A DNA stretch of 64,000 nt from Rhynchosporium graminicola. Lineage: Eukaryota; Ascomycota; Leotiomycetes; Helotiales; Ploettnerulaceae. The stretch's first letter is position 1. Every line of letters starts with the position of its first letter. A program made the translations under genes and the position numbers. Shown here piece after piece: positions 20,831 to 33,324 of this stretch. The stretch is taken from assembly GCA_900074885.1 (NCBI GenBank), contig FJUW01000023.1, forward strand, positions 518,319 to 582,318. The letters run 5' to 3'. The notes beneath the pieces were generated by a model. It was given only the letters and a program-made list of their open reading frames with translations. It did no database searches and was not told the origin of the DNA.

Positions 20831-22662
20831 CTGTAACCATTACCCAGGCACTCTCCGGTCTCTGCTCACGAACTTTTTCAGCATGTGCTTCGAATCATGT
20901 TCAACTGAAGATCCGCAATAAGGCTAACTGAAACGATATATAGCTATCTTTGGACGGATATATGAAAGGAAATTTGAAATAGAAGAGGGATCGCTAGAAG
21001 AAATTGTCTGCGTTAGAGCTTGCTTGAATCCTTCCTGAGATAGCTAGTTCTAAATGCAGCGTTGTTACGAGTTACAGAAATCCTCTGCAAAATCTGTAAC
21101 TACATTTTTCCTGATCTATATACTCGTAACTTTCAAGAGCTTATAGCAATAAGATAGGAATATGACCTAGAAAATTATCGCTGATAAGGTTACTATCTAC
21201 TCGTCGCACCTTTTATTATGTTTCTAATTATAAGTATAATGAAAGTTTATAATATATAGTAGGTCTCTGATATCGAGACGAGATTATCGTAGGGTACTTC
21301 AAAGATATAAAGCGAAAGATATAAATAGCCATAGTCCTATAGGTCTGAGTATCGTCGTTATCGACGATAGAGAAGAAGCGTCAGCGTAATTATCGAGAAA
21401 CCGCTTAAGAACAGCGTGCTTACTGATAATCATATACATGAAGGCCGAAATCGAGGCGGGCTTATAATAACCCTTCCTATTACTTAGTCCCCTTTCAACT
21501 CCGGGCACTAATCTTAAGGTTTACTTCCTGCTGCCTTACAAACGTTCAACATCAATCAAATACCTACAGCATTTTAGGCCTTTTGCTCCAGCCCATACAA
21601 CGTCTTTGTATTTTCTTATATAACGAAGCTCTTCTCCACATGACTGACTTGCCTATAACAGTTCCGCTTTATAGCTCTATTTATTATCATTCGCCACCGT
21701 CTATGGTCAACACATTTCGAAAACCCAGAAACGGATATTACTAGAACTTATTTCATAGTCTTGATGTACGATGACAAGAAAGCTTTTGTTGAGTGGCCCG
21801 CAGATCTTTCAGACGATGAAAAACGTGATTCTGTCTGATTCAAGTGCTCGAGGCAGTATCGAACACTCACTTTCAATTTGCATAGTCTAAGGAGACTGTC
21901 AATAAGATGAGATTGTTATGCAGTGCCAAAATCCATCTTCTTTTAAAGCTGCCTAGCAGCGCGTTATAGTGAAAGTAGGTCCTTTACCTAATACCTTCAG
22001 TATATACATCTGGTGTAGATAGAACGCTTCTTATCGTGGATCTTGCTAATGTTGCAGGGTGTAGAAAAGGTGCGGTGTGGTATCCTGGCGCAGTAATGCG
22101 GAGCGTAGTATTCGGTAAGCGCCCCCCCCCCGTCTCCCCCCCACCACTAATTCCAACAGACATAGTCCCCGTCACCGGTCGCTAATAGTAAATTAGTTCC
22201 TTTTCCGTGATTATCTCATGAGTGGGAAAAGTGACTTACGTGTACATGCAAGGCCGATGTTATAGACCTCTAATTGATTTGGATTGCACATATCTATCAA
22301 AAGAAAATTAGCCAAGATATGTGAATAGCGTTTTGTGGCGTTATACCACCATGATATCTATAGCCGCGACAATGAAAAGCTATAGAATATTAGTTATCTT
22401 TAAATTCAAGTCCCTAGAGAGTACCGACCACGGCAGAACTCAAGATTTGCAAGCGCTGGTTGACTTGCAATCCGCTAACTAGTTAATATAGAATACTTTG
22501 GATATATTCGACCTGCTCACACATATTGCCTCCACTGCCGGCTTTGGATTTGGCATCAACTCCCAGAGCTGTTGGTATCACTCTGTCGTAGTACGTACAA
22601 TCAAGTAGTCTGCGTGAGCCAAAGTACAGTGATAATAGTAGTAGTATTATCTGTTGTATCGT
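20831..22662. other. Mixed RIP-mutated and ordinary DNA
   Basis: AT-rich DNA from about 20,930 to 21,540 is followed by more ordinary sequence. A nested hairpin-like arrangement lies around 21,064-21,131 (GTTACGAGT ... ACTCGTAAC). A C-rich tract lies at about 22,121-22,142. Short open frames here (21299-21508 minus, 21984-22175 minus) are not convincing, and no gene is supported. Confidence 0.4.
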
Positions 22663-22730
22663 GGCTGTCTTTCCTAGGTAGTCGAGACTCCGTAAGGGCT
22701 GTCTTTCCTAGGTAGTCGAGACTCCGTAAG
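22663..22730. repeat. Perfect 34-bp tandem duplication
   Basis: The unit begins GGCTGTCTTTCCTAGG and ends ACTCCGTAAG. It occurs twice head to tail (22663-22696 and 22697-22730) with no difference. The two units lie between ordinary DNA and RIP-mutated retroelement DNA and are themselves not visibly RIP-mutated, suggesting a recent duplication or one below the length RIP recognises. Confidence 0.85.
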
Positions 22731-22954
22731 GGAGATATATCTGGCCGGCTAAACCCCGGTGCAGATACTCGACTAACACGTGACTATGGACTAACACTGG
22801 GAGTACTTTAAAGTAGCTTCAAACTATCTACTTCTCCGTATGAAAGTAACGCTTTTTGCCTTCTAGTAAGAGTAATACTATAGTACTGCCCGTGCAGAAG
22901 TATTATATAATATATAGTTTTTCCACGTGATTAGGTCTAAAAGATTCTGCTTAA

Positions 22955-23489
22955 AAAATAACTGAACTAAACGCCTTATAAGCTCTCTTCCGGCTTCAAG
23001 TTATATAGATTCCCTCTATCTACCTATTCTATAGGCTTAATAACTAATCGATTTATATGTAATAGCTCCTTCAGAGCTCTATTGCAATTTATCTTAGTTA
23101 TTATATCCGTAGGGTTATCTAGCCCTACTATCTAAATCACCTCTAATATCTCTTTTCTTTCGTACGCCTAACGTAGATATATAAGGTTAATTATTAATCT
23201 CTTCTCTCTTATAATATTAAGTCGTATTACATAGTCGTATAAAGACTTAGAATTAGTAACTATAACTAAAGGTAGTACTATAATCTCTATGATCTATTTA
23301 ATAGTAATCTTAATAGCACTAGCTATATTAAAACCTTCTGATATAGCATATAGTTCAGAGGCTAGTATAGATCTAGTAACTCTCTTATAGTAGACCGAAG
23401 ACTAGTAAATAACTATCACGAACCGACCTGGTTCTTGGCACTAAAACCGTCGAGTTGATACTAAAGAAAGGTACTAATACGGTTATAAT
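22955..23489 (-). pseudogene. Ty1/copia RNase H remnant, RIP-mutated
   Basis: Read on the minus strand, one frame shows the end of a copia-type polyprotein. Visible pieces include KRVTRSILASELYAISEG, then VTNSKSLYDYVIRL (the conserved D/N-S-x-S-L-Y region of copia RNase H), YERKEILEVI and VGLDNPTDIITKIN. Stops occur only at positions that would be Gln or Trp codons. The 5' part of this element would lie to the right, where the Gypsy copy 1 inserted at 23495. The short flank on the far side of copy 1 (44823-44882) is the only possible continuation before another LTR begins. Confidence 0.7.
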
Positions 23490-23494
23490 ATAAA

Positions 23495-23762
23495 TATGAC
23501 GACAGCTCACCTGAATATCATATGAGAAGAAGAATAGATAATAGGGCCCAAGTTTATAGGTATCCCGGCAGAACTAGTATCTGACCCGGTATAGTATCAG
23601 ACTAGTACCGGTATATATATATAAGGTACTTTATACTCTATCTCTCTTCTTCTTCTTTCCTTATCTTTTTATTTCCTTCGTAGTAAACTATATAAGATCG
23701 CTCTTAGCCTTCTTACTTATTTATTCTTACTTATATACTACTTTAAGTCTTATATTATTATA
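23495..23762 (+). repeat. 5' LTR of A copy 1
   Basis: 268 bp, starting TATGACGACAGCTC (TGTGACGACA in less mutated copies) and ending ATTATTATA (TGTCGTTACA in the least mutated LTRs). A TATA-rich run and a C/T-rich run lie in the middle. It is preceded by the target duplication ATAAA. Confidence 0.88.
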
Positions 23763-26727
23763 TTAAATAAAAAGATTAAGATAGCCGGAGATAGCTTACT
23801 ATAATATCTTACTACTAAGTTAGTTATTCGATAACTACTCGTATATAGCTAAGATACTAGAGATCTCTCGGATAACTATAAATTAGAGTTTAATTCAGCT
23901 TATTATAAATAGTATAATAGAGGAGATTTTCGCTAACGCTCCTTTAATAACTCCTTTAGTATAAAGGAATTATAGATAGATTTTAAAGAAAGTATAATAA
24001 ATACCTCGGAACTTTAACTTCTATATATCGCCGCCGAAATAGCCTTAATATACTCCTTTTTAAGCTATTATTATAGCTCTTAACTAATAAACTAGAGACC
24101 TCTCTAGTTCTAAGGGAACCTAACGCGATCCCCCTTACTCTACCTCCGAACCTAATCTATTATACTCTTCTTTACTCTAAATGTCTCTTACCCTAGAGAA
24201 TATTAATACTTTATTAAGGAAGTACTAATTAAGAGAGAAAGGAAAATAAAAGCGAAATTCACTAGAAGTATAATCGCTAAGTATTCCTATTACTATAAGT
24301 AACTCGAACCTGATCTATTCCCTTTTATAATAATTAGTAGACTAAGAGGAAAAGAATAACTCTCTAGAAGATACTATAGATAAACTAATCTCTATATAAG
24401 ATAAGTTCCTTATAAGGGTCCCTTACTTATCTTCGACTCTCCTACTAGAACTAATACTATAATCTCCGCGTATAGCAGAGTTTAATAAGCTAATAAACTC
24501 TATTCTAATATATAGTACTAAGAGAGAGGATATTATTTCTAATAAACTATCTCCCTCTTCTAGCGCTGAATTAATAGAGTTACGCCTTAGGAAGTCTTAT
24601 CTTACTAAGAAGATCCTGCCTCTAGATAATAGATCGGACTTTACTTTCCTCTAATAGAGAGTATCGATACGAGACTAGCTAGCTATAAATACTAACTACT
24701 ACTCTACGGACTTCTCTTAGCGCGTTCTCGTATAGGAGCTAGTTACTAGATTAGCTAAAGAGTATCTTACGCTTTAGTACCTTACTAATAAGTTTAAAAC
24801 TAGTAATAAAATAATCTTCTTATTAGAGAAGAACTTTCTTACTAGTTTAGAGGAAGATAACTATTATAACGCTTTCTACTACTTAGAAATATAATAATCC
24901 GGCTATATAAGCGAGACTTTCACTGAGTTTCGTAGTCGATTTTAAAGTACTACTATCTAAAGTAAAGTTAAAAAGAAAAAGTAGTTCTTTTATATATAGG
25001 ATAAGATTATATTATCCTTACGCGCTTTAACTCTTATTATTAAACTAATATAGAATAAGGATTACGCTTCTATAGTTAGATCCTTACTTTCTTTTAATAC
25101 TAAGCGTTATTATAACTTAGAATATACTTATCCCGAGAAAGCTATTACTTAGGTATAGTACTATAAGCTTACTATTACTACTATAACTACTACTAGTTCT
25201 ACCTCTTACTAGTCCTTAAGCTTAGCTCCTCGATAAACTACTCCCGTACTATATATATATACTTCTACTCTAGTACGAGCTAGTACTCCCTCTGCGCTAA
25301 AACGCCTTACTACTTTAACTAGAGAACCCCTTAGGTATTATAGTTATAGATAGCTCGGTTATATTAAGCTTGACTACCCTAACTTACTTAAGGTTTAATT
25401 AATCGATGAATTTCCGGAAGAGGAGAGAGTAGCCGAGGAAGTAGTAGAGGACGTACCCTCCGAATCTGGATCGATACTAGAGGGAAACGATAAGACTTAA
25501 GTAAAAACTCTTTCCTAGGTCTATATAAGTATAATCTCTCTAATCTTAACTTTAACTCCCTAATAGGAAGTAAGTAATTTATATACCTGACTATAGTTAG
25601 TATAAATAAGCTAGAAGTCTCTATAAATAGCTTAATTAATATCGGAGCGAATAGTTATCTATTTATTAATTATACTCTTACTAGATAACTATTAGGGGCC
25701 CTTAGTATTAAAATCGAGCTATTACTTTATTCTATTCTAATACGTAGTTTCTAATAGTCTATTAGAACTTATATTACTTATTTTATACGTTTATACCTTT
25801 CTATTAATAGTAAGCGTATTTATAACTACCCTTTTATTCTCCTCGATTTAGGATAATAAGATATAATTATTAGTATTAAATAGATATAACGATTTCAGGT
25901 TAAGCTAAATACGCTCTACTATAAGCTACTATAGTCGGAACGCTATCTAGCTACTCTCTAATATAATAAGGAGATAATTATGACTCTACTGCCTCGTAAA
26001 CTTAGTATTAATCGATCTTACTAAATTAATACTAATGCGCGGGACTTAGCTATAAACTAGCTAGACTAATACTAATTATATTAAATAATAGCGTTATAGT
26101 ATATTAATATATTATCCTTACCTTTTAACTTATTTCCGCTTATCGCTAAGGAATCTGAACCCCTTTCCGCTCTAAATTTATTAAGAAAAGTACTTACGCC
26201 GAAACTCTATTATAAGTGCTTCTATTAATCTCTAAGGATCTAGAAACTAGTTCTAATTTACTAAATTAGTACTATAGCTTTTTATTTTAATATAAAACGT
26301 AAAAGTTCTGAATTATTCTTTATTAGTATCTACGAGATAGACTGCCTCTTATAAGACTATCTAAATATTAACTCTCCTAAGGATCCTGATACCGAACGAC
26401 TTATAGTTGAAAAGCTATTAGAATAGTATTATACCCTTAAGGAAGCCTTTTCTAAGCGGGATTCTAATATTCTTCTGCCTTATCGCTTATATAATTATAG
26501 AATTATCTTAGAAGAATTATTACTTAATGTATATTCGCTCTTATATTAGTAATCTATAGACGAACTATAAGTAACTAAGGAGTACCTTATAAAGAACCTA
26601 GATAAGGGATTTATCGAATCTAGCTAAAGTCCCTTTATATTACTTATACTATTTATTAAGAAGACTAATAAAGGATTACGCTTCTATATCGATTATTATA
26701 AGCTTAATACGATCACTCGAAAGGATT

Positions 26728-26929
26728 TGTGATAGCGCATAGTATACGTGGCAGATACGGGCCAGTATCGGTGCCTTAAGTATACCCTCCTTATATATAT
26801 AGAAGGTGCAGACTCCTTCAGAGCTCTGCATCTTTCTGTTTCCTTTGTACCAGACTATATAAGATCGCTCTTAGCCTCCCTACTTGTTTATTCTTACTTA
26901 TATACCGCCTTAAGTCTTATATTATTATA
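26728..26929 (+). repeat. 5' LTR of B1
   Basis: 202 bp, starting TGTGATAGCGCATAG and ending ATTATTATA. The last 90 or so bases match the 3' half of the A LTR; the first part is unrelated. The short open frame 26748-26933 lies inside this LTR and is not a gene. Confidence 0.88.
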
Positions 26930-28051
26930 TTAAACAGAAAGATTAAGACCGCTAGGGATAGTATTAAATAATATCTTACCTAGAAAACTCGATTCGCACG
27001 TATAACTACTAGGGAGCTCTTCGCTAAGTTATCTCTACTTACCTTAGATTTTCGGAATTATACGGAAATAGTTAGTACTATTAATTACGAATTCGATAGT
27101 TAGGTTTTTAAAAGAGCTAAGATTCTAGAGATCTCTCGGATAGCTAGGAATTTGAATATAATTTAGCCTCAGAAGCACTAGTATTACTATAAAGTTACTC
27201 TCGGATACTTCGAAACTCGTTCCTTCGTACGTATAAAGTAAAATAGCAGACGAATTTTAAGTAGAAACTTTCCTATAGGCCCTAATATTTATTAACCCTT
27301 TACCCGACTTTAACCTTCCGAAAGTAACTCTAATAGCGAAAAACCTTACTTTTAGGCTAGGACGAAGTAGCTTATTACCCTAGCGGAAATTATCGGAATT
27401 CGACTCGTAACCCCTATACCCCGGTATAATTTATCCCCCTCGGCAGAATCGACCTCCCTCTACTAGAACCTTTAATTTAATACTTTCCATATCTACTCAA
27501 CGAAGATATCTGACTCTCCTTAATCTTTCGGCTTCTTCAGAATTCGATTTCGACTTTCGCTTCCAAGTGTTCTATCACTTTCGCTTAGCCTCGCTTACCT
27601 AATGCTATACCTCCTAAGAAGGCTGAGCCAGCTCCTACGGCTTCACCGGTAAACCCTGGACCTTCGGCAAACTCGATACCTCAATTACCGAAAGGACCTA
27701 CCCTTAAACGCTCTTCAATTAACAATTTACGGACCCCCGGCAAGTCGCAATTAACTAAAAGTATCGATAGTCTTAATACAGGGATCAACCCGTCTTTCAG
27801 CTAATAGCGTGCTTCTATTTAGGACCGACTAGAAGTCAATTCAGACCGATATCCGACTACGCGTACCCGCAAAGCGCTAGTTTAGAGCTCTACTTCTAGC
27901 CTTATAAGAGAAGGAGTGATTTACGTCTTACGCTTTAGATTAATAATTACTTGGATTTTATTTAGAATTCGACTGGATTTAACTCTCTTTTCTTTCGTTT
28001 CTTATTGCCTTTAAAGGCTCGAGGGCGAGCCTTTATCTTAGAAGGGGGTAA

Positions 28052-28253
28052 TATGACAGCGCATAGTATACGTAGCAGATACGGGCCAGTATCGGTGCCT
28101 TAAGTATACCCTCCTTATATATATAGAAGGTGCAGACTCCTTTAGAGCTCTGCATCTTTCTGTTTCCTTCGTACTAGACTATATAAGATCGCTCTTAGCC
28201 TCCCTACTTGTTTATTCTTGCTTGTATACCGCCTTAAGTCTTGTGTCGTTACA
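28052..28253 (+). repeat. 3' LTR of B1
   Basis: 202 bp, starting TATGACAGCGC right after the purine tract GAAGGGGGTAA and ending TGTCGTTACA. It is less RIP-mutated at its 3' end than its partner, so it shows the original terminal sequence of the LTR. Confidence 0.88.
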
Positions 28254-30342
28254 GGATTCCTACTTAATACCTAGGATCGATAAGCTCTTAACTTATATAT
28301 CTAAAGTAGTAATCTTTACTAAACTAGATATCCGAGTAATATTTAACTATATCTATATAGATCCCGAATCCGAGGAGTATACTACTTTCCGAACTCGCTT
28401 CGGATCTTATAAATATAAAGTACTACCTTTTAAGCTTTATAATAGATCTAGTATATACTAGCGATATATAAATAATATACTACTAGACTACTTAAATAAT
28501 TTCTATATAGCTTACCTAGATAATATTCTTATATACTTAGAAACGCTCTAGGAATATAAAGGATATATTAAATTAGTATTATAATGCTTAATAGATACTA
28601 GACTCTAGGTAGATATTAAGAAAAGCGAATTCTATATTACTCGGACTAAATACCTCGGATATATTATTACTATTAACGGAATCGAGCTAGATCCTGAGAA
28701 AGTAGTACTATTAGTAGACTAGAAGTACCTTGAAATAGTAATAGCTATAAAATCCTTCTTAGGATTCTATAGGTTCTACTATTAATTTATTCGGAATTTC
28801 AGCCTTATTACTAAACCTCTCTTAGTATTTACTCGGCTTATAGTACTATAGAATTTCACTAATAATTATAAGAAGTCCTTTAACGATTTATATTAATAAC
28901 TACTATCGATACAGAAACTATATTATTTCGATCCTGAATTATAGACTAAATTAGAAATTAATACCTCTAATAGTATAATAGCTAGAGTTATCTTCTAATT
29001 ATATAAAGATAACTAGTAGTATCTAATTAGATTCTATTCCTATATTCTTAATAGATATAAACTAAACTAGAAGATCTATAATAAGGAATTATACGCTATT
29101 ATTAAGTCTTTCTGGAAATAGAGACTAGAACTTATATCTTTACGATGTTATACTAGCGTATATACGGACTATCGATCCTTAGAATACTTTATAACTACTA
29201 AGGTCCTAACTAGTAAGTAAGCTAGATAGATAGAATTCCTTTCTAAATTTAACTTTTAAATTATATATACGCTTAGTAAAGATAATACTAAAGCTAATAT
29301 CCTTAGCTATAAGGAATAAGATCTAAGGATATAGGAATAATAGAAATAAGATAGTAGATCTCGGGTTTTATTACCTCTAGATTACTTAGACCTTAAGATT
29401 AATACGGAACTAGCTAAGTATTATATCGATCAAATTAATTATATATACTTAATATTACTAGAGACTAATATACTACCGGAACTTATATATAACTCCTTTA
29501 ATTTAATTAAGAAACTATATTAATTTAACTAAGAATCGTTCTCTAAAGAACGAAATATATTAAGAGATAGCTATACTATTAATAATAGTTTACTACTTTA
29601 TAATAGTTATCTATACGTATAACGCTATACCTTACTATATACTTATTTAATTAGCGAAATCTATAATTAAGTTTCCTCCGCTTATCTAAATACTCGTAAG
29701 ACCGCTGAAATAATTTCTACTTATTACTATTAGAAAGGACTTATATCGGATATAAAATAGTATACTTGTAATTACTGCCTTTATTAATACTCTTATCCGA
29801 AGTATACGAAATATTAAGGATTCCTCTACTTATTACTAGTACTTAGCTACTCTATATAGTACTTAGCTATAGATTTTAAGAACTTCTCGCCTAATAACTA
29901 AGGATTTAATAGGATATTAGTATTTATTAACTGCCTAAGGAAGGACTTCGTATCGATACTATATTATTATAATATCGATACCCGCAGGATAATAATATTA
30001 TTTATCTAATAGATATATCGTTTCGAATATATTCTTAAGTTAATTATATCTGACCGAGGAGCTTAGTTAGTCTTATTCTTCTAGTAAGAGTTTTATCGTA
30101 TAATTAGAGTTAAGGTTAAGCTCTTTATCCCCTTCTATTAGTAAACTAATAGATAAATAGAGATTATAAATTAGTATATTAACTAACGCTTTAGACCTTT
30201 CGTTAATTACTATTAGAGTAACTAGGGCGAACTACTACTAATAATAGACCGCGCTTAAGTAACCCTGCCTTACGGCTCTATTAGTATAGCGCTATATACC
30301 CTTAAATATAATATACTACTATAGAATAGCTAGGACTAGAAG

Positions 30343-30544
30343 TGTAACGACATAAGACTCAAGGCGGTATATAAGTAAGAATAAATAAGTAGGGAGGCTA
30401 AGAGCGATCTTATATAGTCTGGTACGAAGGAAACAGAAAGATATAGAGCTCTGAAGGAGTCTGCACCTTCTATATATATAAGGAGGGTATGCCTAAGGTA
30501 CTAATACTGGCCCGTATCTGCTACGTATACTATGCGCCGTCATA
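30343..30544 (-). repeat. 3' LTR of B2
   Basis: 202 bp in minus orientation. On the plus strand it starts TGTAACGACATAAG and ends GCGCCGTCATA. Confidence 0.87.
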
Positions 30545-31498
30545 TTACCCCCTTCTAAGATAAAGGCTCGCCCTCGAGCCTTGAAGAATCGAAGTAACTA
30601 AGGAAATAAAGTAAGTATAAAACGTAGTTAAATATTAAGATAACCTTCTAAATTTCTATCGAACTGAAACTGTAGATACTAATTTAGTACTAAGATTATC
30701 TCTTCTGTAGAGGGAAACGTAATCTCCGGTGATATTACTACGATTAGAGCGAAATTGCGATTCTAAAGTAGGTTCTTAGATAGGGTTAACTAGTAATTAT
30801 AATACCGAGTTTTACTAAATAAGTAAAGCTAAGCGAGTAATTAAAATACTTAAAGGTTACGAAAGAAACGAAAGTCTAAATCGAATTCTAAAGAAGCTAA
30901 AAGATTAAGAAGAGTTAGATATCTTCGTTAAGTAGATATAGAAAGTATTAAATTAAAAGTTCTAGTAGAGAGAGGTCGATTCTACTAAGAGGGATAAATT
31001 ATACTAGGGTATAGGGATTACAAGTCGAATTCCGATAATTTCCGCTAAAGTAATAAGCTACTTTATCCTAGCCTAAAAGTAAGGTTTTTCGCTATTAGAG
31101 CTACTTTCGGAAGGTTAGAGTCAAGTAAGAGGATAATAAATATTAGGGCTTATAAGGAAGTTTCCACCTAAAATTCGTCTGCTATTTTATTTCGTACGTA
31201 TAAAGGAATAAGTTTCGAAGTATCCGAGAGTGACTTCGTAGTAATACTAGTGCTTCTAAGGCTGAATTACGTTCAAATTCCTAGCTATCTAAGAGATCTC
31301 TAGAATCTTAGCTCTTTTGAAAACCTAACTATCGAATTCGTAATTAATAATACTAACTATTTCCGTATAATTCCGAAAATCTAAGGTAAGTAGAGATAAC
31401 TTAGCGAAAAGCTCCCTAGTAGTCGTACGTGCGAATCGAGTTTTCTAAGTAAGATATTATTTAATACTATCCCCGGTAATCTTAATCTTTCTATTTAA

Positions 31499-31700
31499 TA
31501 TAACGATATAAGACTTAAAGTAGTATATAAGTAAGAATAAATAAGTAAGGAGGCTAAGAGCGATCTTATATAGTCTAGTATAAAGGAAACAGAAAGATAT
31601 AGAGCTCTAAAGGAGTCTGCACCTTCTATATATATAAGGAGGGTATGCCTAAGGCACCGATACTGGCCCGTATCTGCTACGTATACCATGCGCCGTTATA
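31499..31700 (-). repeat. 5' LTR of B2
   Basis: 202 bp in minus orientation, ending at the target duplication AGAAG. The 64-codon frame 31495-31689 lies within it and is not a gene. Confidence 0.87.
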
Positions 31701-32492
31701 AGAAGTAACTTACCGGATCGATACTATAAGAGAAGCTTAATTATACTAATACTAAATCCTTAGCTAAACGTACTAAATCCGCTATTAAGATTATAAAAGC
31801 TAATATACTAGCTACTTAGTATAGGATAAGCGCTATAACCGACCCGAAACAGCGTAATATTAACTAGGAAGTTAGAGATAAGGTATTTCTCTTTATAAGG
31901 AACCTTAAGAATCACTAGCTAAGTAAGAAGCTATCTAATCTCTAGGTAAGATTATACTAAGTCCTAGCTAAGATCGGATACTCCTATAAGCTAGATTTAC
32001 TCTTAGGATCTTCTATTTATAATATATTCGCTCCCGAATTACTCTTTAAGGACCCGGAAAACCTATTACTAAGCTAGGAGTTATAAAACCTACCCCCGGA
32101 GGTTATTGCTACTTAAGAAGAGTAGGAGTTATAAGATATACTTACTATATAGCTCTTAAGAGATAATCTGAAGTATTAAGTTAGCTAGCTAAGCTATAAC
32201 TTAGACTTAACTTAGTATAACGCTTTCGACTTAATAGATACTCTATATAAGCTTAGAGACTTCTATACTACTAACTTAAGTAAACTTAGACCTCTATATA
32301 AACTAGAATAGTAGATTAAGGCCTAAGAAGACGAAATAAATAACTATAATTACTTAGAGGATAATAAGCTATTATAGTTACTAGTATTAGAATTTATTAC
32401 TAAGAATAATCCCTCGATTATACTTCGTAATAACGCTATATCTAGAACTCTACTTCTTTAACTACCTCTACTTTATTAGCTTTCTTCTCTAA

Positions 32493-32760
32493 TATAACGA
32501 TATAAGACTCAAGGCGGTATATAAGTAAGAATAAACGAGTAGGGAGGCTAAGAGCGATCTTATATAATCTACTACGAAGGAAATAAAAAGATAAGGAAGG
32601 AAGAAGAAGAGAGATAGAGTATAAAGCACCTTATATATATATACTAGTACTAGTCCGATACTATACCGGGTCGGATACTAGTTCTACTGGGATACCTATG
32701 AACTCGGGCCCTATTATCTATCTTTCTTCTTATATAATATTTAGGTAAGCTATTATTATA
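32493..32760 (-). repeat. 3' LTR of A copy 2
   Basis: 268 bp in minus orientation, followed on the plus strand by the reverse complement of the polypurine tract (TTACCCTCTCCCTAAG). Confidence 0.87.
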
Positions 32761-33324
32761 TTACCCTCTCCCTAAGAAGAGCTTAACCCTAAGCTCGGAA
32801 GGTTATAGTTTATACTAGAATTAGTCTTTATTATAACTATTTTCGTTAATATTCGCGTAATAAGCGCTAGCTACTCTTTAATAGTAGTAAATTCTTTATC
32901 AGGTTCTAACTAGTTATATCGCTATAATAGTACTATATTAGTCGTAGCTTCTAAATCGGGCGGTAAGCAGTATTTACTTTATCTATTTATAGTAGGAGTC
33001 GAGTTAAGTAAAGCATAAGGTATATAAAGGAAGGGGTTTATTAATATTAGAGCCTTTCCTTTTTAACTATAATAATTACTTTAACTTATAAGTTTACTCT
33101 CTCTAGACTATAATATAGCTCCTAGAGTAAGTATTATTACTAACTACTATAGTAGTCTACTATAATCTTATATATCAATCGACCTAATCGACTCTTCTCT
33201 TAATATAAGTAAGTTTCCTATTTTAGTTTTAGGGATAGTCTTTAAGTGTAATACAAGGGTTTCACGGATCTATAACGCTAACTCCTATAGTACCTTTATT
33301 AGTTCTTACTAGTACTCTTTCAGT

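Larger units (their letters stand above)
26728..28253 (+). mobile_element. Non-autonomous LTR element B1
   Basis: A 1,526-bp element with 202-bp LTRs (26728-26929 and 28052-28253) and the target duplication GGATT (26723-26727 and 28254-28258), inserted in the reverse transcriptase of A copy 1. The same region of A copy 5 (about 61,430) reads continuously across the empty site. The 1.1-kb interior has no protease, polymerase or integrase. Its first part resembles the 5' gag region of A (shared ATTCTAGAGATCTCTCGGAT, apart from one base), and a less mutated segment at about 27,600-27,790 encodes a Pro/Ser-rich peptide. The LTR's 3' half, the sequence just after the 5' LTR, and the polypurine tract GAAGGGGGTAA are shared with A, so A probably supplies its enzymes. 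Confidence 0.88.
30343..31700 (-). mobile_element. Non-autonomous LTR element B2
   Basis: A 1,358-bp minus-oriented relative of B1 with 202-bp LTRs (30343-30544 and 31499-31700) and the target duplication AGAAG (30338-30342 and 31701-31705). It is inserted in the integrase region of A copy 1; copy 5 reads through the empty site near 63,515. The interior is about 170 bp shorter than in B1 and lacks the Pro/Ser-rich segment. The purine tract (reverse complement at about 30,545-30,556) and LTR ends agree with B1. Confidence 0.88.
23763..32492 (+). pseudogene. gag-pol of A copy 1, RIP-degraded and interrupted
   Basis: The remnant reads in domain order with many TAG/TAA codons at former Gln/Trp positions. 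The gag region is at about 23,900-25,400, with a mutated CCHC knuckle near 25,335. An aspartic-protease-like piece (INIGANSYLFIN) lies near 25,635. The reverse transcriptase is split by B1: EEYTTFRTRFGSYKYKVLPF lies at about 28,370-28,430, and the active-site motif survives as YLDN, mutated from YLDD, near 28,515. RNase H follows, then a zinc-binding and catalytic integrase region (29,770-30,300; LAIDFKNF near 29,865) split by B2. A chromodomain-like end lies at about 32,130-32,300. The chromodomain places A among chromovirus-type Gypsy elements, which target heterochromatin in other fungi. There is no intact frame. Confidence 0.8.

Noticed and set aside
22121..22142. C-rich tract as a functional site
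   Set aside because: Simple low-complexity run; nothing around it suggests a function.
26748..26933. 61-codon plus-strand ORF
   Set aside because: Lies inside the 5' LTR of B1; the reverse-oriented counterpart at 31495-31689 lies inside a B2 LTR.
28222..28461. 79-codon ORF as a separate gene
   Set aside because: It is the surviving reverse transcriptase piece of A copy 1 directly downstream of the B1 insertion.
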